DNA of 64,000 bases from the NCBI GenBank assembly GCA_012729335.1, contig JAAYDJ010000007.1:62001-126000 (forward strand), read 5' to 3'. The notes below the pieces were generated by a model. The model made no database searches and had not been told where the DNA came from. It saw only the letters and a list, made by a program, of their open reading frames with translations. Positions 26,960-35,574 of the stretch are shown here, piece by piece. The DNA is from Bacteroidales bacterium (GTDB lineage: Bacteria; Bacteroidota; Bacteroidia; Bacteroidales; Prolixibacteraceae). Every line of letters starts with the position of its first letter. Positions within the stretch are counted from its first letter, which is position 1. The position numbers were made by a program, and so were the translations under genes.

Positions 26960-27820
26960 TTACCCCAGGTAAGTTTTCAACAGCTTGCTGCGGGAGGTAT
27001 GGCGCAGCCTGCGGATCGCCTTTTCCTTGATTTGCCTGACCCTTTCTCGGGTAAGGCCGAAGCGTTCGCCGATCTCTTCGAGGGTCATCTCCTGACAGCC
27101 GATGCCGAAGAACAATCGCACGATATCGCTTTCTCTTTCGGTGAGGGTGGTCAGGGCCCGGGAAATTTCCTTGGCCAGGGATTCCTGGATCAGACTGCGG
27201 TCGGCATTGGGGGAGTCGCTGTTGACAAGCACGTCGAGGAGGCTGTTGTCCTCTCCGTCGACAAAGGGGGCGTCGACCGAAACATGGCGCCCCGACACGC
27301 GAAGGGTGTCGGCGACCTTGTCGGCCGGAAGATCCAGACTGTCGGCCAGTTCTTCGGCCGAAGGCTTTCTTTCGTGTTCCTGCTCGAACTTTGAAAAAGC
27401 CTTGTTGATCTTGTTAAGCGATCCGACCTGATTGAGGGGAAGGCGGACAATCCTCGACTGCTCGGCCAGGGCCTGCAGAATGGACTGCCTGATCCACCAC
27501 ACGGCATAGGAGATAAACTTGAACCCGCGGGTCTCATCAAATTTCTCTGCCGCTTTGATCAGCCCCAGGTTTCCTTCGTTGATCAGGTCAGGGAGACTCA
27601 ACCCCTGATTCTGGTATTGCTTGGCAACCGAAACCACAAACCGAAGATTGGCCCGGGTCAGCTTCTCCAAAGCTTCCTGGTCCCCCTTCTTGATCCGCTG
27701 CGCCAGTTCCACCTCCTCTTCCACAGTGATCAGCTCTTCCTTGCCAATCTCCTGAAGATACTTGTCCAACGAGGCACTTTCGCGGTTTGTAATTGATTTT
27801 GTGATCTTTAGCTGTCTCAT
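26960..27820 (-). CDS. rpoD: Primary RNA polymerase sigma factor (Bacteroidota SigA)
   Basis: Housekeeping sigma factor that reads TTTG / TAnnTTTG promoters. The 286-residue protein lacks region 1.1 and the large non-conserved insert of E. coli RpoD, which is characteristic of the phylum. Region 1.2 is [17 protein letters not shown]; regions 2.1-2.4 include [20 protein letters not shown]-type [17 protein letters not shown] and [15 protein letters not shown]; region 3 spans about 130-200; region 4.2 ends [19 protein letters not shown], the -35/-33 binding helix. It matches the many TAnnTTTG boxes found in this window. Confidence 0.95.
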   Translation of the reverse strand: MRQLKITKSITNRESASLDKYLQEIGKEELITVEEEVELAQRIKKGDQEALEKLTRANLRFVVSVAKQYQNQGLSLPDLINEGNLGLIKAAEKFDETRGFKFISYAVWWIRQSILQALAEQSRIVRLPLNQVGSLNKINKAFSKFEQEHERKPSAEELADSLDLPADKVADTLRVSGRHVSVDAPFVDGEDNSLLDVLVNSDSPNADRSLIQESLAKEISRALTTLTERESDIVRLFFGIGCQEMTLEEIGERFGLTRERVRQIKEKAIRRLRHTSRSKLLKTYLG

Positions 27821-27841
27821 AATTTATTCTGAAAAAACGTG

Positions 27842-27849
27842 CAAATATA
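27842..27849 (-). promoter_or_regulatory. -7 promoter box of rpoD
   Basis: The minus strand reads TATATTTG, an exact match, 21 bases before the ATG. A small GGAGA/TCTCC hairpin lies just upstream at 27860-27873, between this box and the end of the protease gene. Confidence 0.65.
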
Positions 27850-27941
27850 ACCCATTTAAGGAGAATGATCTCCCTAAACACCAGTATTAGTGATTTATTT
27901 CAAAAAATTATTGTTTGTTTTACAACAAGAAACTATTCCGG

Positions 27942-29366
27942 TCAGTTGGCTCCGAAGACGAAATACGCCAATTCGCCATCAGGACGGATGCCTTCGATCA
28001 GAATACCCCCTCTTGCCCCGGAAACTACTCTTTTCAAATCACTTACATCATACACAGGCCTTTTGTTCACATCGGTGACAATAAAGCCTTCAGGAACGCC
28101 GGCCGATTTGAATTTCCCACTTCCCAGTTTTTTAATCATTATTCCGCGGTCGATGCCATGTTTCGATTTCTCGCGATCACTGATGGTCTCAAATTCAGCC
28201 CCAAAGACGATCTGGGAATCGTTCACGATGCCCGTATCGCCTAGTTTGTTACGCAACCTGACTGTAAATTGTTTCTCGCTTTTATCTCTTTTTACAGTAA
28301 CTTTTACTTCATCGCCCGGACGGTACTGACTGACAACTTCTTGCAGCTCTGCATTGGAGTTCACTTTTTTCCCGGCGATACTCATGATAACGTCTCCTGA
28401 CTTGAGACCGGCGTCCCTGGCAGCTCCGCCTTCGGTCACGTTGGCCACATAGACGCCTTCGATTTTGTCGAGTTTATATTCTTCGGCGACCTGGGCGTCG
28501 ACCCCGATGATTTCCACTCCCAGTAGGGCCCGCTGGACCTCTCCGTATTTCTTAAGGTCTTCGACTACTTTGTGGACGATGGTGGTCGGGATGGCAAAGG
28601 AGTAACCTGAATAGCTGCCGGTACGGGAAGCGATCGCGGTGTTTATTCCCACCAGTTCACCCCGCTGGTTGACCAGCGCGCCGCCGCTGTTGCCCGGGTT
28701 CACGGCCGCATCGGTCTGAATGAAGGATTCGATGCTCGACCGGTCGCCGCTGATGTTGATGTTTCGCGCTTTGGCGCTCACAATTCCGGCGGTCACCGTT
28801 GAGGTCAGGTTGAAGGGATTTCCCACGGCCAATACCCATTCCCCGATCCTGAGTTCTTCAGAATTGCCGTACCTCAGGTAGGGCAGGCCTTTCTCGTCTA
28901 TTTTCAGAACCGCCAGGTCGGTGGTCTGGTCACCCCCGATCAGGCGGGCGTCAAATTCCCTCTTGTCATTGAGGACCACCCTGATCTTCTGGGCTCCATC
29001 GACCACATGGTTATTGGTGACGATATATCCGTCGGCGGAAATAATCACCCCCGACCCAAACCCCTGGGCTACCTGGGGTTCCTGACGGTAGCCGAAAAAG
29101 TCAAGCCAGGGATTCCCGCTCGACCACCCACCTCTTACACTTTGGGTCATGATATGAACTACGGCATTGACAGTGTTTTCAGCCGCAAAGGTCAGGTCAG
29201 GAAGGTTTCCCTCCTGCCCCGGGAAACCGGTGTAACGTACAGCCGGCGTCTCCTTGACGGTCACTATCTGCGGTTTGGCGAAATACTTCGAATAGACCAG
29301 TACGGCCAGAAATGAGGCTGCCAGCACCATCACAAATGTCCATCCATATTTTGTTGCGTTTTTCAT
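27942..29366 (-). CDS. HtrA/DegP-family periplasmic serine protease
   Basis: Quality-control protease/chaperone of the envelope. Starting at the ATG at 29366 the protein has 474 residues with a membrane anchor or uncleaved signal (FVMVLAASFLAVLVYSKYF near 10-28). The trypsin-like domain shows the catalytic triad: His in VTNNHVVDGA, Asp in TTDLAVLKID and Ser in NPGNSGGALV. Two PDZ domains follow (about residues 255-350 and 380-474), with YVANVTEGGAARDAGLKSGDVI in the first. The upstream in-frame ATG at 29423 would add 19 residues before the hydrophobic segment and looks less likely. It is upstream of rpoD on the same strand but rpoD has its own promoter. Confidence 0.93.
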   Translation of the reverse strand: MKNATKYGWTFVMVLAASFLAVLVYSKYFAKPQIVTVKETPAVRYTGFPGQEGNLPDLTFAAENTVNAVVHIMTQSVRGGWSSGNPWLDFFGYRQEPQVAQGFGSGVIISADGYIVTNNHVVDGAQKIRVVLNDKREFDARLIGGDQTTDLAVLKIDEKGLPYLRYGNSEELRIGEWVLAVGNPFNLTSTVTAGIVSAKARNINISGDRSSIESFIQTDAAVNPGNSGGALVNQRGELVGINTAIASRTGSYSGYSFAIPTTIVHKVVEDLKKYGEVQRALLGVEIIGVDAQVAEEYKLDKIEGVYVANVTEGGAARDAGLKSGDVIMSIAGKKVNSNAELQEVVSQYRPGDEVKVTVKRDKSEKQFTVRLRNKLGDTGIVNDSQIVFGAEFETISDREKSKHGIDRGIMIKKLGSGKFKSAGVPEGFIVTDVNKRPVYDVSDLKRVVSGARGGILIEGIRPDGELAYFVFGAN

Positions 29367-29664
29367 GGTACTATTTTTTATCGTTAAACATTGTTTTATA
29401 TCCTCCTTGCCTGTCCCTGCCATCTCTTGATTTGCTGTCCATTGAAACAGTCATCAGATCCAACTGGTTCAACTTCCCGGTGTGATCAAAAGTCGGAAGG
29501 AATCATTCAGGACTTAGGGATAACGCAAAAATTCTGCCACTGTTTCAGGCGTTAATTCCCGTGCAGCAAGAATTTACATATTTTAACAGCGTTCCGGGTA
29601 AATTGTTAAATTTTCCCCTCTGATTTTGTGTATTTTTGCGGGTAAACTTTGAAATGGACTGATA
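29367..29664. other. Divergent spacer between the HtrA gene and dapF
   Basis: No gene seen in 298 bases. It should hold both promoters; the dapF -7 box is clear at 29631-29638. For the protease I find only ACTTTTG with G in place of the first T on the minus strand near 29485, one base off consensus. No repeats or hairpins of note. Confidence 0.5.
29631..29638 (+). promoter_or_regulatory. -7 promoter box of dapF
   Basis: TATTTTTG, an exact TAnnTTTG match, with TTTT at 29611-29614 as a possible -33 element. It lies 26 bases before the ATG. Confidence 0.6.
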
Positions 29665-30453
29665 ATGAGTATTGTTTTTTATAAGTACCATGGTGCGGGC
29701 AATGATTTTGTCCTTCTTGATAACCGGGATCTGACATTCAGGTCTGACAATATTTCACTTATTGCCTGGCTTTGTGACCGTCGCTTTGGCATTGGGGCCG
29801 ATGGGCTGATGTTGCTGCAGGAGTGCCCGGGGTACGATTTTGAGATGCGCTATTTTAATTCCGATGGCCGGGAGGCCAGCATGTGCGGCAACGGGGGCCG
29901 GTGTATTGCGGCTTTTGCCCGAAGACTGGGCATTGCCGGGGGAAGAACCACCTTTATGGCAGTAGATGGGGTTCATGAGGCCGTTTTTGAGGAGGACGGC
30001 GACATCAGCCTGAAGATGGCCGATGTGTCCGATGTGGAAGCCGGTGGCGACGAATTTTTTCTCGACACGGGTTCCCCCCATTTTGTCCGTTTTGTGGAGA
30101 CACTCGACGGGCTCGATGTGTACCATGAGGGAAGGGCCGTGCGATATAGCGACCGTTTCCGGGAGAAAGGGACCAATGTCAATTTTGTGAAGCAGGAAGG
30201 TGATCATCTCACCGTGTACACCTATGAGCGGGGAGTGGAAGATGAGACGCTGGCCTGCGGTACGGGCATCACCGCCTCCGCGTTAAGTGCCGCCCTGCGG
30301 TCAGGCCTTGATAGGGGGCGCTTCAGTGTGACCGCCAAGGGTGGCCAGCTGGCGGTCTCCTTCAGCAAGTCAGACCGGGGATTTACCGATATCTGGCTGA
30401 GAGGACCTGCGGCTTTTGTTTTTGAGGGGCGTACAGATGCTCCTGCCCTCTGA
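29665..30453 (+). CDS. dapF: Diaminopimelate epimerase
   Basis: Converts LL- to meso-diaminopimelate for lysine and peptidoglycan. The cofactor-free two-base mechanism uses two cysteines, seen in MCGNGGRC near 73-80 and LACGTGITASA near 192-202. FYKYHGAGNDFVLLDNRD is the standard opening, and RFGIGADGLMLL and TGSPHFVRFV match substrate-binding segments. At 262 residues it is normal. The histidine kinase gene follows after 62 bases, so read-through transcription is possible. Confidence 0.96.
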   Translation: MSIVFYKYHGAGNDFVLLDNRDLTFRSDNISLIAWLCDRRFGIGADGLMLLQECPGYDFEMRYFNSDGREASMCGNGGRCIAAFARRLGIAGGRTTFMAVDGVHEAVFEEDGDISLKMADVSDVEAGGDEFFLDTGSPHFVRFVETLDGLDVYHEGRAVRYSDRFREKGTNVNFVKQEGDHLTVYTYERGVEDETLACGTGITASALSAALRSGLDRGRFSVTAKGGQLAVSFSKSDRGFTDIWLRGPAAFVFEGRTDAPAL

Positions 30454-30515
30454 CCTGGTGAATGTCCCGTCACAGATGCTCATCAGTCTGGTTTTAACCT
30501 TATTCGTAGTGTGAG

Positions 30516-31496
30516 ATGTACCTTAAAATTGCCCTCCTTCTGTCGGTGGTCATGCAGGTGGCCACCGCCCTGCTGGCTGTCGGACTGATTAAAAGGACCC
30601 GGTTCAATATATCGTGGATCCTGATTTCGGCGGCCTTGCTGATGATGGCGGTCAGACTGGTCTATGAAATTCCGCAGGTGGTTGACGGCGTCATCGTGGA
30701 GAGTACGTTCGGACTGGCCATCAGCTGGATGGGGGTGGCCATTTCCCTTTGTCTGCTGATTGGGATTATCTTCATCAACAAAATATTCAATAAGCTCCGT
30801 GATGCCGACACCCTCCGGAATGAAATGGACCGCAAGGTGCTGGATGCAATTATCAAGGCCGAGGAGTCGGAACGCAAAAGGATTGCCAAGGAGTTACATG
30901 ACGGACTGGGGCCTTTGCTTTCCAACCTGAAGATGTCGATTTCAGCCCTGGACTGCAACGGGGACCATGGGCAGCAGGAGATGATCACAGGAATGAAACA
31001 GGTGGCCAATGAATCCATTGCTGCCGTCAGGGAGATCTCCAATAACCTGAGTCCCCACGTTCTGGAGAACTTCGGACTGATGAGTGCGGTGAAGGCCTTT
31101 GCCGGCAAGATCAGCGAGAGCAAGGTCATTTCCATGGACATTGACGGGAATATCGGGGAGAAAAGATTTCAGTCGTCGACGGAGGTGGCCCTCTACCGGG
31201 TATTGTGTGAACTGATCAACAATACCCTGATTCACAGTGAGGCTTCTGCGATCAGGATGCGGCTTACACTGGCCGGGGGGTATCTTTTCATCCATTACAG
31301 CGACAACGGCAAGGGATTGCCCCAGGGTGGGGGGATGACAGGCCACCAGGGCATGGGTTTCAGCAACATCATGTCCAGGCTGAAGGCCATCGACGGCAGA
31401 ATTGAACTGTCCGATAATGGCAGCCGGGGGTTTGCCGTTTCCATCACCTGTCCGGCGGTGCCTTTCCGTTCCGGGGAAAAGGAATCCCGCACCTGA
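30516..31496 (+). CDS. Sensor histidine kinase, NarX/DegS type (HisKA_3)
   Basis: Membrane sensor kinase that phosphorylates the response regulator encoded next. The 326-residue protein has an N-terminal domain of about three hydrophobic segments (residues 1-95), with no large periplasmic sensor, then a short coiled coil. The phospho-acceptor His is in ESERKRIAKELHDGLGPLL near 118-136, the HisKA_3 signature. The HATPase domain shows LINNTLIHSEA (N box) and DNGKGLP and GMGFSNIMSRL (G boxes). The signal is unknown; a ligand in the membrane or redox state of quinones are possible for this architecture. Confidence 0.88.
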   Translation: MYLKIALLLSVVMQVATALLAVGLIKRTRFNISWILISAALLMMAVRLVYEIPQVVDGVIVESTFGLAISWMGVAISLCLLIGIIFINKIFNKLRDADTLRNEMDRKVLDAIIKAEESERKRIAKELHDGLGPLLSNLKMSISALDCNGDHGQQEMITGMKQVANESIAAVREISNNLSPHVLENFGLMSAVKAFAGKISESKVISMDIDGNIGEKRFQSSTEVALYRVLCELINNTLIHSEASAIRMRLTLAGGYLFIHYSDNGKGLPQGGGMTGHQGMGFSNIMSRLKAIDGRIELSDNGSRGFAVSITCPAVPFRSGEKESRT

Positions 31497-31564
31497 CCTC
31501 TCCGGTGTGTCACCGACAAGCAACGAATGCCTTACGAAACGTTTCAGTCATACCAAATAGATCG

Positions 31565-32203
31565 ATGAAGTCCGACGAAATCACTTTAGCTGTCGTGGAT
31601 GACCACAAGTTGTTCAGGGAGGGATTGGTTTCTCTTCTGCGGAAAAACACTCCCCAGTTCAGGGTTCTGTGGGAGGCCTCCAGCGGAACCGAGTTTTTGC
31701 AAAAACTTGATTCCGGTGTACCCGATGTGGTCCTGATGGACATCTCCATGCCGGGGATGGACGGTATCGAAGCCACTTCACGGGCTTTGGCCCTATATGG
31801 CAGCCTTCGGATCGTGGCCCTTTCCATGTACGGGGAACAGGAGTATTACCTGAAGATGATCCAGGCCGGGGCCAAAGGCTTCCTCAGAAAAGACTCGGAT
31901 ATCGATGAGGTCAGCCAGACCATCCTCAGGGTGATGGCCGGCGAGAATTGTTTCTCAAATGAGATGCTGCTTTCACTGGTGACCCAACCGCCACTCCTCA
32001 GGGATGAAATCCTCTCGGAAAGGGAGATCCAGATTGTGGAACTGATCTGTGCCGGATTGCCTGCAGGTGAGATCGCCGAAAAACTCTTCCTGAGCAAACG
32101 TACCGTAGAAAAACACCGGGCAAATATCCTGGAGAAAACCCGCTGCCGCAATACCGCCAACCTGGTGGCCTGGGCCATGAGGAACAATTATGTAAAGTCG
32201 TAA
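31565..32203 (+). CDS. Response regulator, NarL/LuxR family
   Basis: DNA-binding partner of the kinase at 30516. The 212-residue protein starts at ATG 31565 (MKSDEITLAVVDDHKLF); the 20 codons open upstream look like the spacer. The receiver domain has acidic residues DD near the start, the phospho-acceptor Asp in VVLMDISMPGMDG near 57 and the Lys in GAKGFLRKDSD. The C-terminal LuxR helix-turn-helix is LSEREIQIVELICAG...IAEKLFLSKRTVEKH. It lies 97 bases before the hdr operon, so it is a candidate regulator of it. Confidence 0.92.
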   Translation: MKSDEITLAVVDDHKLFREGLVSLLRKNTPQFRVLWEASSGTEFLQKLDSGVPDVVLMDISMPGMDGIEATSRALALYGSLRIVALSMYGEQEYYLKMIQAGAKGFLRKDSDIDEVSQTILRVMAGENCFSNEMLLSLVTQPPLLRDEILSEREIQIVELICAGLPAGEIAEKLFLSKRTVEKHRANILEKTRCRNTANLVAWAMRNNYVKS

Positions 32204-32240
32204 GTATTATTGCTTAGCCGTAAAATAGGTTTTTTTACTG

Positions 32241-32271
32241 TTTCCCGCCACCCTCCGATAGGTTAGATTTG
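32241..32271 (+). promoter_or_regulatory. Promoter of the hdr-like operon
   Basis: TTTC at 32241-32244, 19 bases, then TAGATTTG at 32264-32271, an exact -7 box with proper spacing. It lies 29 bases before the first ATG. This makes the operon its own transcription unit, independent of the two-component genes. Confidence 0.68.
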
Positions 32272-32300
32272 ATGTACCAAATTGGACTTATCTCCAGCCT

Positions 32301-32930
32301 ATGAGTTATCTTGAAATGCTGAAGGAGGATGTCAGGTTCGTTGACGGACTCAAGGCATGCATCAGCTGCGGGGTGTGTACTGCCATCTGCCCGGCTGCAG
32401 AATTCTTCGATTATGATCCGCGGAAGGTGATGATCATTGTACAGAAGCACAGGGAGGAGGAACTGGAGTCGCTTCTGCGCAGCAACACGATCTGGTACTG
32501 CGGGCAGTGCATGTCCTGCAAAACCCGCTGTCCGCGCGAAAACACCCCGGGTATGGTGATCCAGGCCCTCCGGAAAGTCTCCCAGGAGACCGGGAATTTC
32601 ATCCATTCGGAAATGGGACGTCAGCAGATTACCGTGAAAAGAACTGTGGGCGACAATATCCTCAAGCTGGGCTACTGCGTCCATCCTGACACCCTGGATC
32701 CGGAAAAGCATCCCGAACAGGGTACCGTCTGGGAATGGATCTACGAGAACCGGCAGGGGCTATATGACCGTGTGGGGGCCAACCTATACAGCGAAGGGGC
32801 GGGAGCCGTCCGTAACATCGACGCAGAATCGATGGAGGAACTCCGGAGCATCTTCCGGGAAACCGGAGGAGAAAAAATGTTTCAACTGATCGAATATTAC
32901 AGCGAAGCGTCTAATCCTGAAACGACATGA
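32301..32930 (+). CDS. HdrC-like protein with two [4Fe-4S] clusters
   Basis: First gene of an Hdr-like operon; soluble electron-transfer subunit, 209 residues. Two classical ferredoxin motifs are complete: Cys 20, 23, 26 and 30 (ACISCGVCTAICP) and Cys 67, 70, 73 and 77 (YCGQCMSCKTRCP). The C-terminal third, from about residue 110, is not ferredoxin-like and holds VKRTVGDNILKLGYCVHPDTL, as seen in longer sHdrC1-type proteins. It has no signal peptide or membrane segment. The stop overlaps the next start by four bases (ATGA), which suggests translational coupling with hdrB. Confidence 0.88.
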   Translation: MSYLEMLKEDVRFVDGLKACISCGVCTAICPAAEFFDYDPRKVMIIVQKHREEELESLLRSNTIWYCGQCMSCKTRCPRENTPGMVIQALRKVSQETGNFIHSEMGRQQITVKRTVGDNILKLGYCVHPDTLDPEKHPEQGTVWEWIYENRQGLYDRVGANLYSEGAGAVRNIDAESMEELRSIFRETGGEKMFQLIEYYSEASNPETT

Positions 32931-33994
32931 ATCACCATACACCTAAGATATCCTGGCAGAATTACCAGAAGAGCATTGCCGACGACCATTTTTATTTCGT
33001 CAGAAGCTGTATCAGGCAGACCTTTTTCCCGGGATCTGAACAGACTTTTCTGCGGATTCTCAGGCAGGAACTGGGAAAGGATGTTTTCGATGATCCGCGG
33101 CATACCTCCTGTACAGGGATTGCCTACCACAGTGATGTGGTTCCCCTGCAGACCATTATGACCGTGGTGGCCCGCCATTTTGCGCTGATGACTGAAGCCG
33201 GGTACCGCAATTTCCTGGTTTCCTGCGTCACCTCGTTCGGGATCTACAATGAGATCCTCCACATGTGGGAGCATCATCCTGAAATTCTGGCCCAGACCAG
33301 GGAGCACCTCTGGAAGGCCACCAAAAGGGAATTTCAGATTCCGGATAATCTGGTGCATACTTCCGATGCCATATATAAGTTCAGGGAGGAGATCTTTGAG
33401 CGGGCCAGGTATACCTTAACCCATCGCAATGGGGAGACCCCGTTGCGCATTGCCGAGCATGTGGGGTGTCATTATGCCAAGATCTTCCCTGACAAGGGGG
33501 TAGGTGGTGCGGAGTTTCCGCGGGTGCTCAGCGGCATGGTAGAAGCCTGGGGAGGAGAGGTGGTCGATTATCCGGAGCGGCGGCATTGCTGCGGTTTTGG
33601 TTTCCGCCATTATGTCATCAGGGAAAACAGGGGCTATTCGGTGGCCAATACGCGGAAAAAGCTCGAGTCCCTGGCGCCTTACAAGCCCGACCTGATCGTG
33701 GCCAATTGTCCGGGATGCACCATGTTTATGGATAAATGGCAGTACACCCTGGGCGAAATGGAAGGAGTCACTTTCGGCCCCGATGGCAGGGGCATTCCGG
33801 TACTCACCTATGAGGAACTGGCCGGATTGGTGCTGGGATACGACCCCTGGGATCTGGGACTACAGATGCATCAGGTCGATGCTGAACCGGTCCTGAAAAA
33901 AATGGGGTACCGTTATTCCCCAGAAAAGAAATACCTCAGCAGCAAAGGAAAATACATGGGCCAGCCCATGGTTCCCGACTACTGCTGCCTGTGA
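32927..33994 (+). CDS. HdrB-like subunit with CCG domains
   Basis: Catalytic-type subunit of a heterodisulfide reductase-like complex, 355 residues. CCG domains bind non-cubane [4Fe-4S] clusters. The C-terminal domain is complete: Cys 181, the CCG of HCCGFG at 221-223, and CPGC at 261-264. The N-terminal copy is degenerate: Cys 28, SCTG at 61-64 and SCVTS at 99-103, with Ser and Thr at positions normally Cys, so it probably binds one cluster only. The gene overlaps hdrC by four bases. After its stop, a heptamer satellite of 119 bases separates it from the FAD subunit. Confidence 0.87.
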   Translation: MNHHTPKISWQNYQKSIADDHFYFVRSCIRQTFFPGSEQTFLRILRQELGKDVFDDPRHTSCTGIAYHSDVVPLQTIMTVVARHFALMTEAGYRNFLVSCVTSFGIYNEILHMWEHHPEILAQTREHLWKATKREFQIPDNLVHTSDAIYKFREEIFERARYTLTHRNGETPLRIAEHVGCHYAKIFPDKGVGGAEFPRVLSGMVEAWGGEVVDYPERRHCCGFGFRHYVIRENRGYSVANTRKKLESLAPYKPDLIVANCPGCTMFMDKWQYTLGEMEGVTFGPDGRGIPVLTYEELAGLVLGYDPWDLGLQMHQVDAEPVLKKMGYRYSPEKKYLSSKGKYMGQPMVPDYCCL

Positions 33995-34031
33995 CCAGGG
34001 CCCGGGATTTCGGATTGCGCTGAACAAATTG

Positions 34032-34150
34032 GATTCCAGACTCCAGACTCCAGATTCCAGATTCCAGACTCCAGATTCCAGACTCCAGATTCCAGACTCC
34101 AGATTCCAGACTCAAGACTCCAGATTCCAGATTCCAGATTCCAGACTCAA
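34032..34150. repeat. Heptamer satellite inside the hdr operon
   Basis: Seventeen consecutive heptamers of GATTCCA, GACTCCA and GACTCAA, with no other length, followed by GATTAGATTAAG. It fills the gap between hdrB and hdrA. There are no spacers, so it is not a CRISPR array. Confidence 0.93.
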
Positions 34151-34171
34151 GATTAGATTAAGAGAGTGAAT

Positions 34172-35236
34172 ATGCCAACAGACAAACAGGTACCCCCGGG
34201 CAGCAGGGTGGCGGTCATCGGGGCAGGTGTGGCCGGGATCATGGCGGCCTCGACCCTGAAACAGGCGGGGGTGGAGGTGGATCTCTACGAGAAGGAGGAG
34301 CGTGCCGGGGGCCATCTCAACCGGTGGCACCATCTTTTTCCCGGAAGGGAGGAGGCCTCCCTTGTCAGGGAAGGCTATTTACAGCAATTGAGGGAGCACT
34401 CCCTGTCCCTGATGCTGTCGGCAGAAGTCAAAGCCATAGTCAGGGAGCCGGAGGGGCCTGCTGGCGGGCGGTTCAGGGTTACCACGGCTGCCGGGGATTC
34501 CCGGGATTACGGTGCGGTCCTACTGGCTACCGGTTTCCGCCTTTTTGATGCCGCCCTGAAAGAGGAATACGGGTATGGGATCTACCCGCGGGTCCTCACC
34601 TCTCCCGAACTGGAACAGCGTCTCTCACCGGGGGGTGCAGGTTTGGACACGGAAACGGGGCCCCCAAAGCGTGTGGCTTTTGTGCATTGTGTGGGGTCAC
34701 GCGATGCCAAGGTGGGAAACCGGTATTGTTCGCGGGTATGCTGCATCACCGGGGTCAAGCAGGCCATGGCCGTCAGGGAACGGTATCCGGGGTGTGAAGT
34801 GATCAATTTTTACATGGATCTGCGGATGTTTGGTTCGGGGTATGAGGAGTTGTACCAGGAGGCCCAGGAGGTTCATGGGGTGAATTTTATCAGGGGACGT
34901 GTGTCGGAGGCGGCGAAAACCCTGGGTGGAGCCATCCAGGTGAAAGCCGAGGATACCCTTCTGGGGCGGCCTCTGAAGGTGACCGTCGACTGGCTGGTGT
35001 TGCTGGTGGGTATGGAACCTTCTCTGTCTGCGGAACTGCTGGCCTCCTTGGCGCTGGAGAGCGATCAGGCGGGGTTTGTGGCCAGCCGTGACAAGTTTCT
35101 CCAGCCTGGACAGAGCAGCGCCGACGGCGTCTTTCTGGCCGGAGCTTGCGGCGGTCCCGCTTCCCTGCCCGAATCGGTGAACCAGGCCAGGGCGGCGGCG
35201 CTTTCGGTGATAACCTACCTTAACCGGAAAGGATGA
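34172..35236 (+). CDS. HdrA-like FAD-dependent oxidoreductase
   Basis: Flavoprotein of the operon, 354 residues from the ATG at 34172; an in-frame GTG at 34166 would add two residues. The Rossmann FAD loop is VAVIGAGVAGIMAAS near 13-27, followed by YEKEERAGGHL. The HdrA signature follows: VHCVGSRDAKVGNRYCSRVCC, with four Cys that can bind a cluster, then GCEVINFYMDLRMFGSGYEELY. The C-terminal FAD motif ends VFLAGACGGPASLPESVNQARAAA. It lacks the N-terminal and C-terminal ferredoxin extensions of methanogen HdrA, and its length is like the short HdrA of sHdr and QmoA. Its stop overlaps the start of the next gene by four bases. Confidence 0.88.
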   Translation: MPTDKQVPPGSRVAVIGAGVAGIMAASTLKQAGVEVDLYEKEERAGGHLNRWHHLFPGREEASLVREGYLQQLREHSLSLMLSAEVKAIVREPEGPAGGRFRVTTAAGDSRDYGAVLLATGFRLFDAALKEEYGYGIYPRVLTSPELEQRLSPGGAGLDTETGPPKRVAFVHCVGSRDAKVGNRYCSRVCCITGVKQAMAVRERYPGCEVINFYMDLRMFGSGYEELYQEAQEVHGVNFIRGRVSEAAKTLGGAIQVKAEDTLLGRPLKVTVDWLVLLVGMEPSLSAELLASLALESDQAGFVASRDKFLQPGQSSADGVFLAGACGGPASLPESVNQARAAALSVITYLNRKG

Positions 35237-35574
35237 GTACCAAAGGCGATAAATGGGGTTTTCAGCCCGAAAAGTCAAACGTCATCGTTCTTGACCGTCC
35301 TGTGGCGCCACTTTACCGCCAACTGCGCCTGAAAGTCCCCTCCCTGGCTTCCTGCTTTTTCTGTGGGGGCTGCAGTGCCACCTGCACCGCAAGTGAGGAG
35401 GGGATGAACTTCAGGGTAGTTCATTTGCTGCTCTGCCGCGGCGAAATGGAAAAAGTGGGCTCCCTGATCGCGCCCTGCCTGCTCTGTGGAAAATGTACCC
35501 TGGTATGCCCCCGGAATGTAGATACCCGCTCGGTGGTCTTTAACCTTAAACTGGCGCTGCATGAACTTCAGTGA
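35233..35574 (+). CDS. Second, small HdrC-like iron-sulfur protein
   Basis: Compact electron-transfer subunit, 113 residues. It has two complete [4Fe-4S] motifs: Cys 41, 44, 47 and 51 (SCFFCGGCSATC) and Cys 82, 85, 88 and 92 (PCLLCGKCTLVCP). There is no signal peptide. It corresponds in size and place to HdrC2 of sHdr-type clusters or to the ferredoxin-like part of QmoC. Its start overlaps the hdrA stop (ATGA) and its end overlaps the next gene by 14 bases, so the three are likely made in fixed ratio. Confidence 0.85.
   Translation: MSTKGDKWGFQPEKSNVIVLDRPVAPLYRQLRLKVPSLASCFFCGGCSATCTASEEGMNFRVVHLLLCRGEMEKVGSLIAPCLLCGKCTLVCPRNVDTRSVVFNLKLALHELQ

Noticed and set aside
34032-34150. CRISPR array
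   Set aside because: Units are 7 bases long and contiguous, with no spacers and no cas genes.
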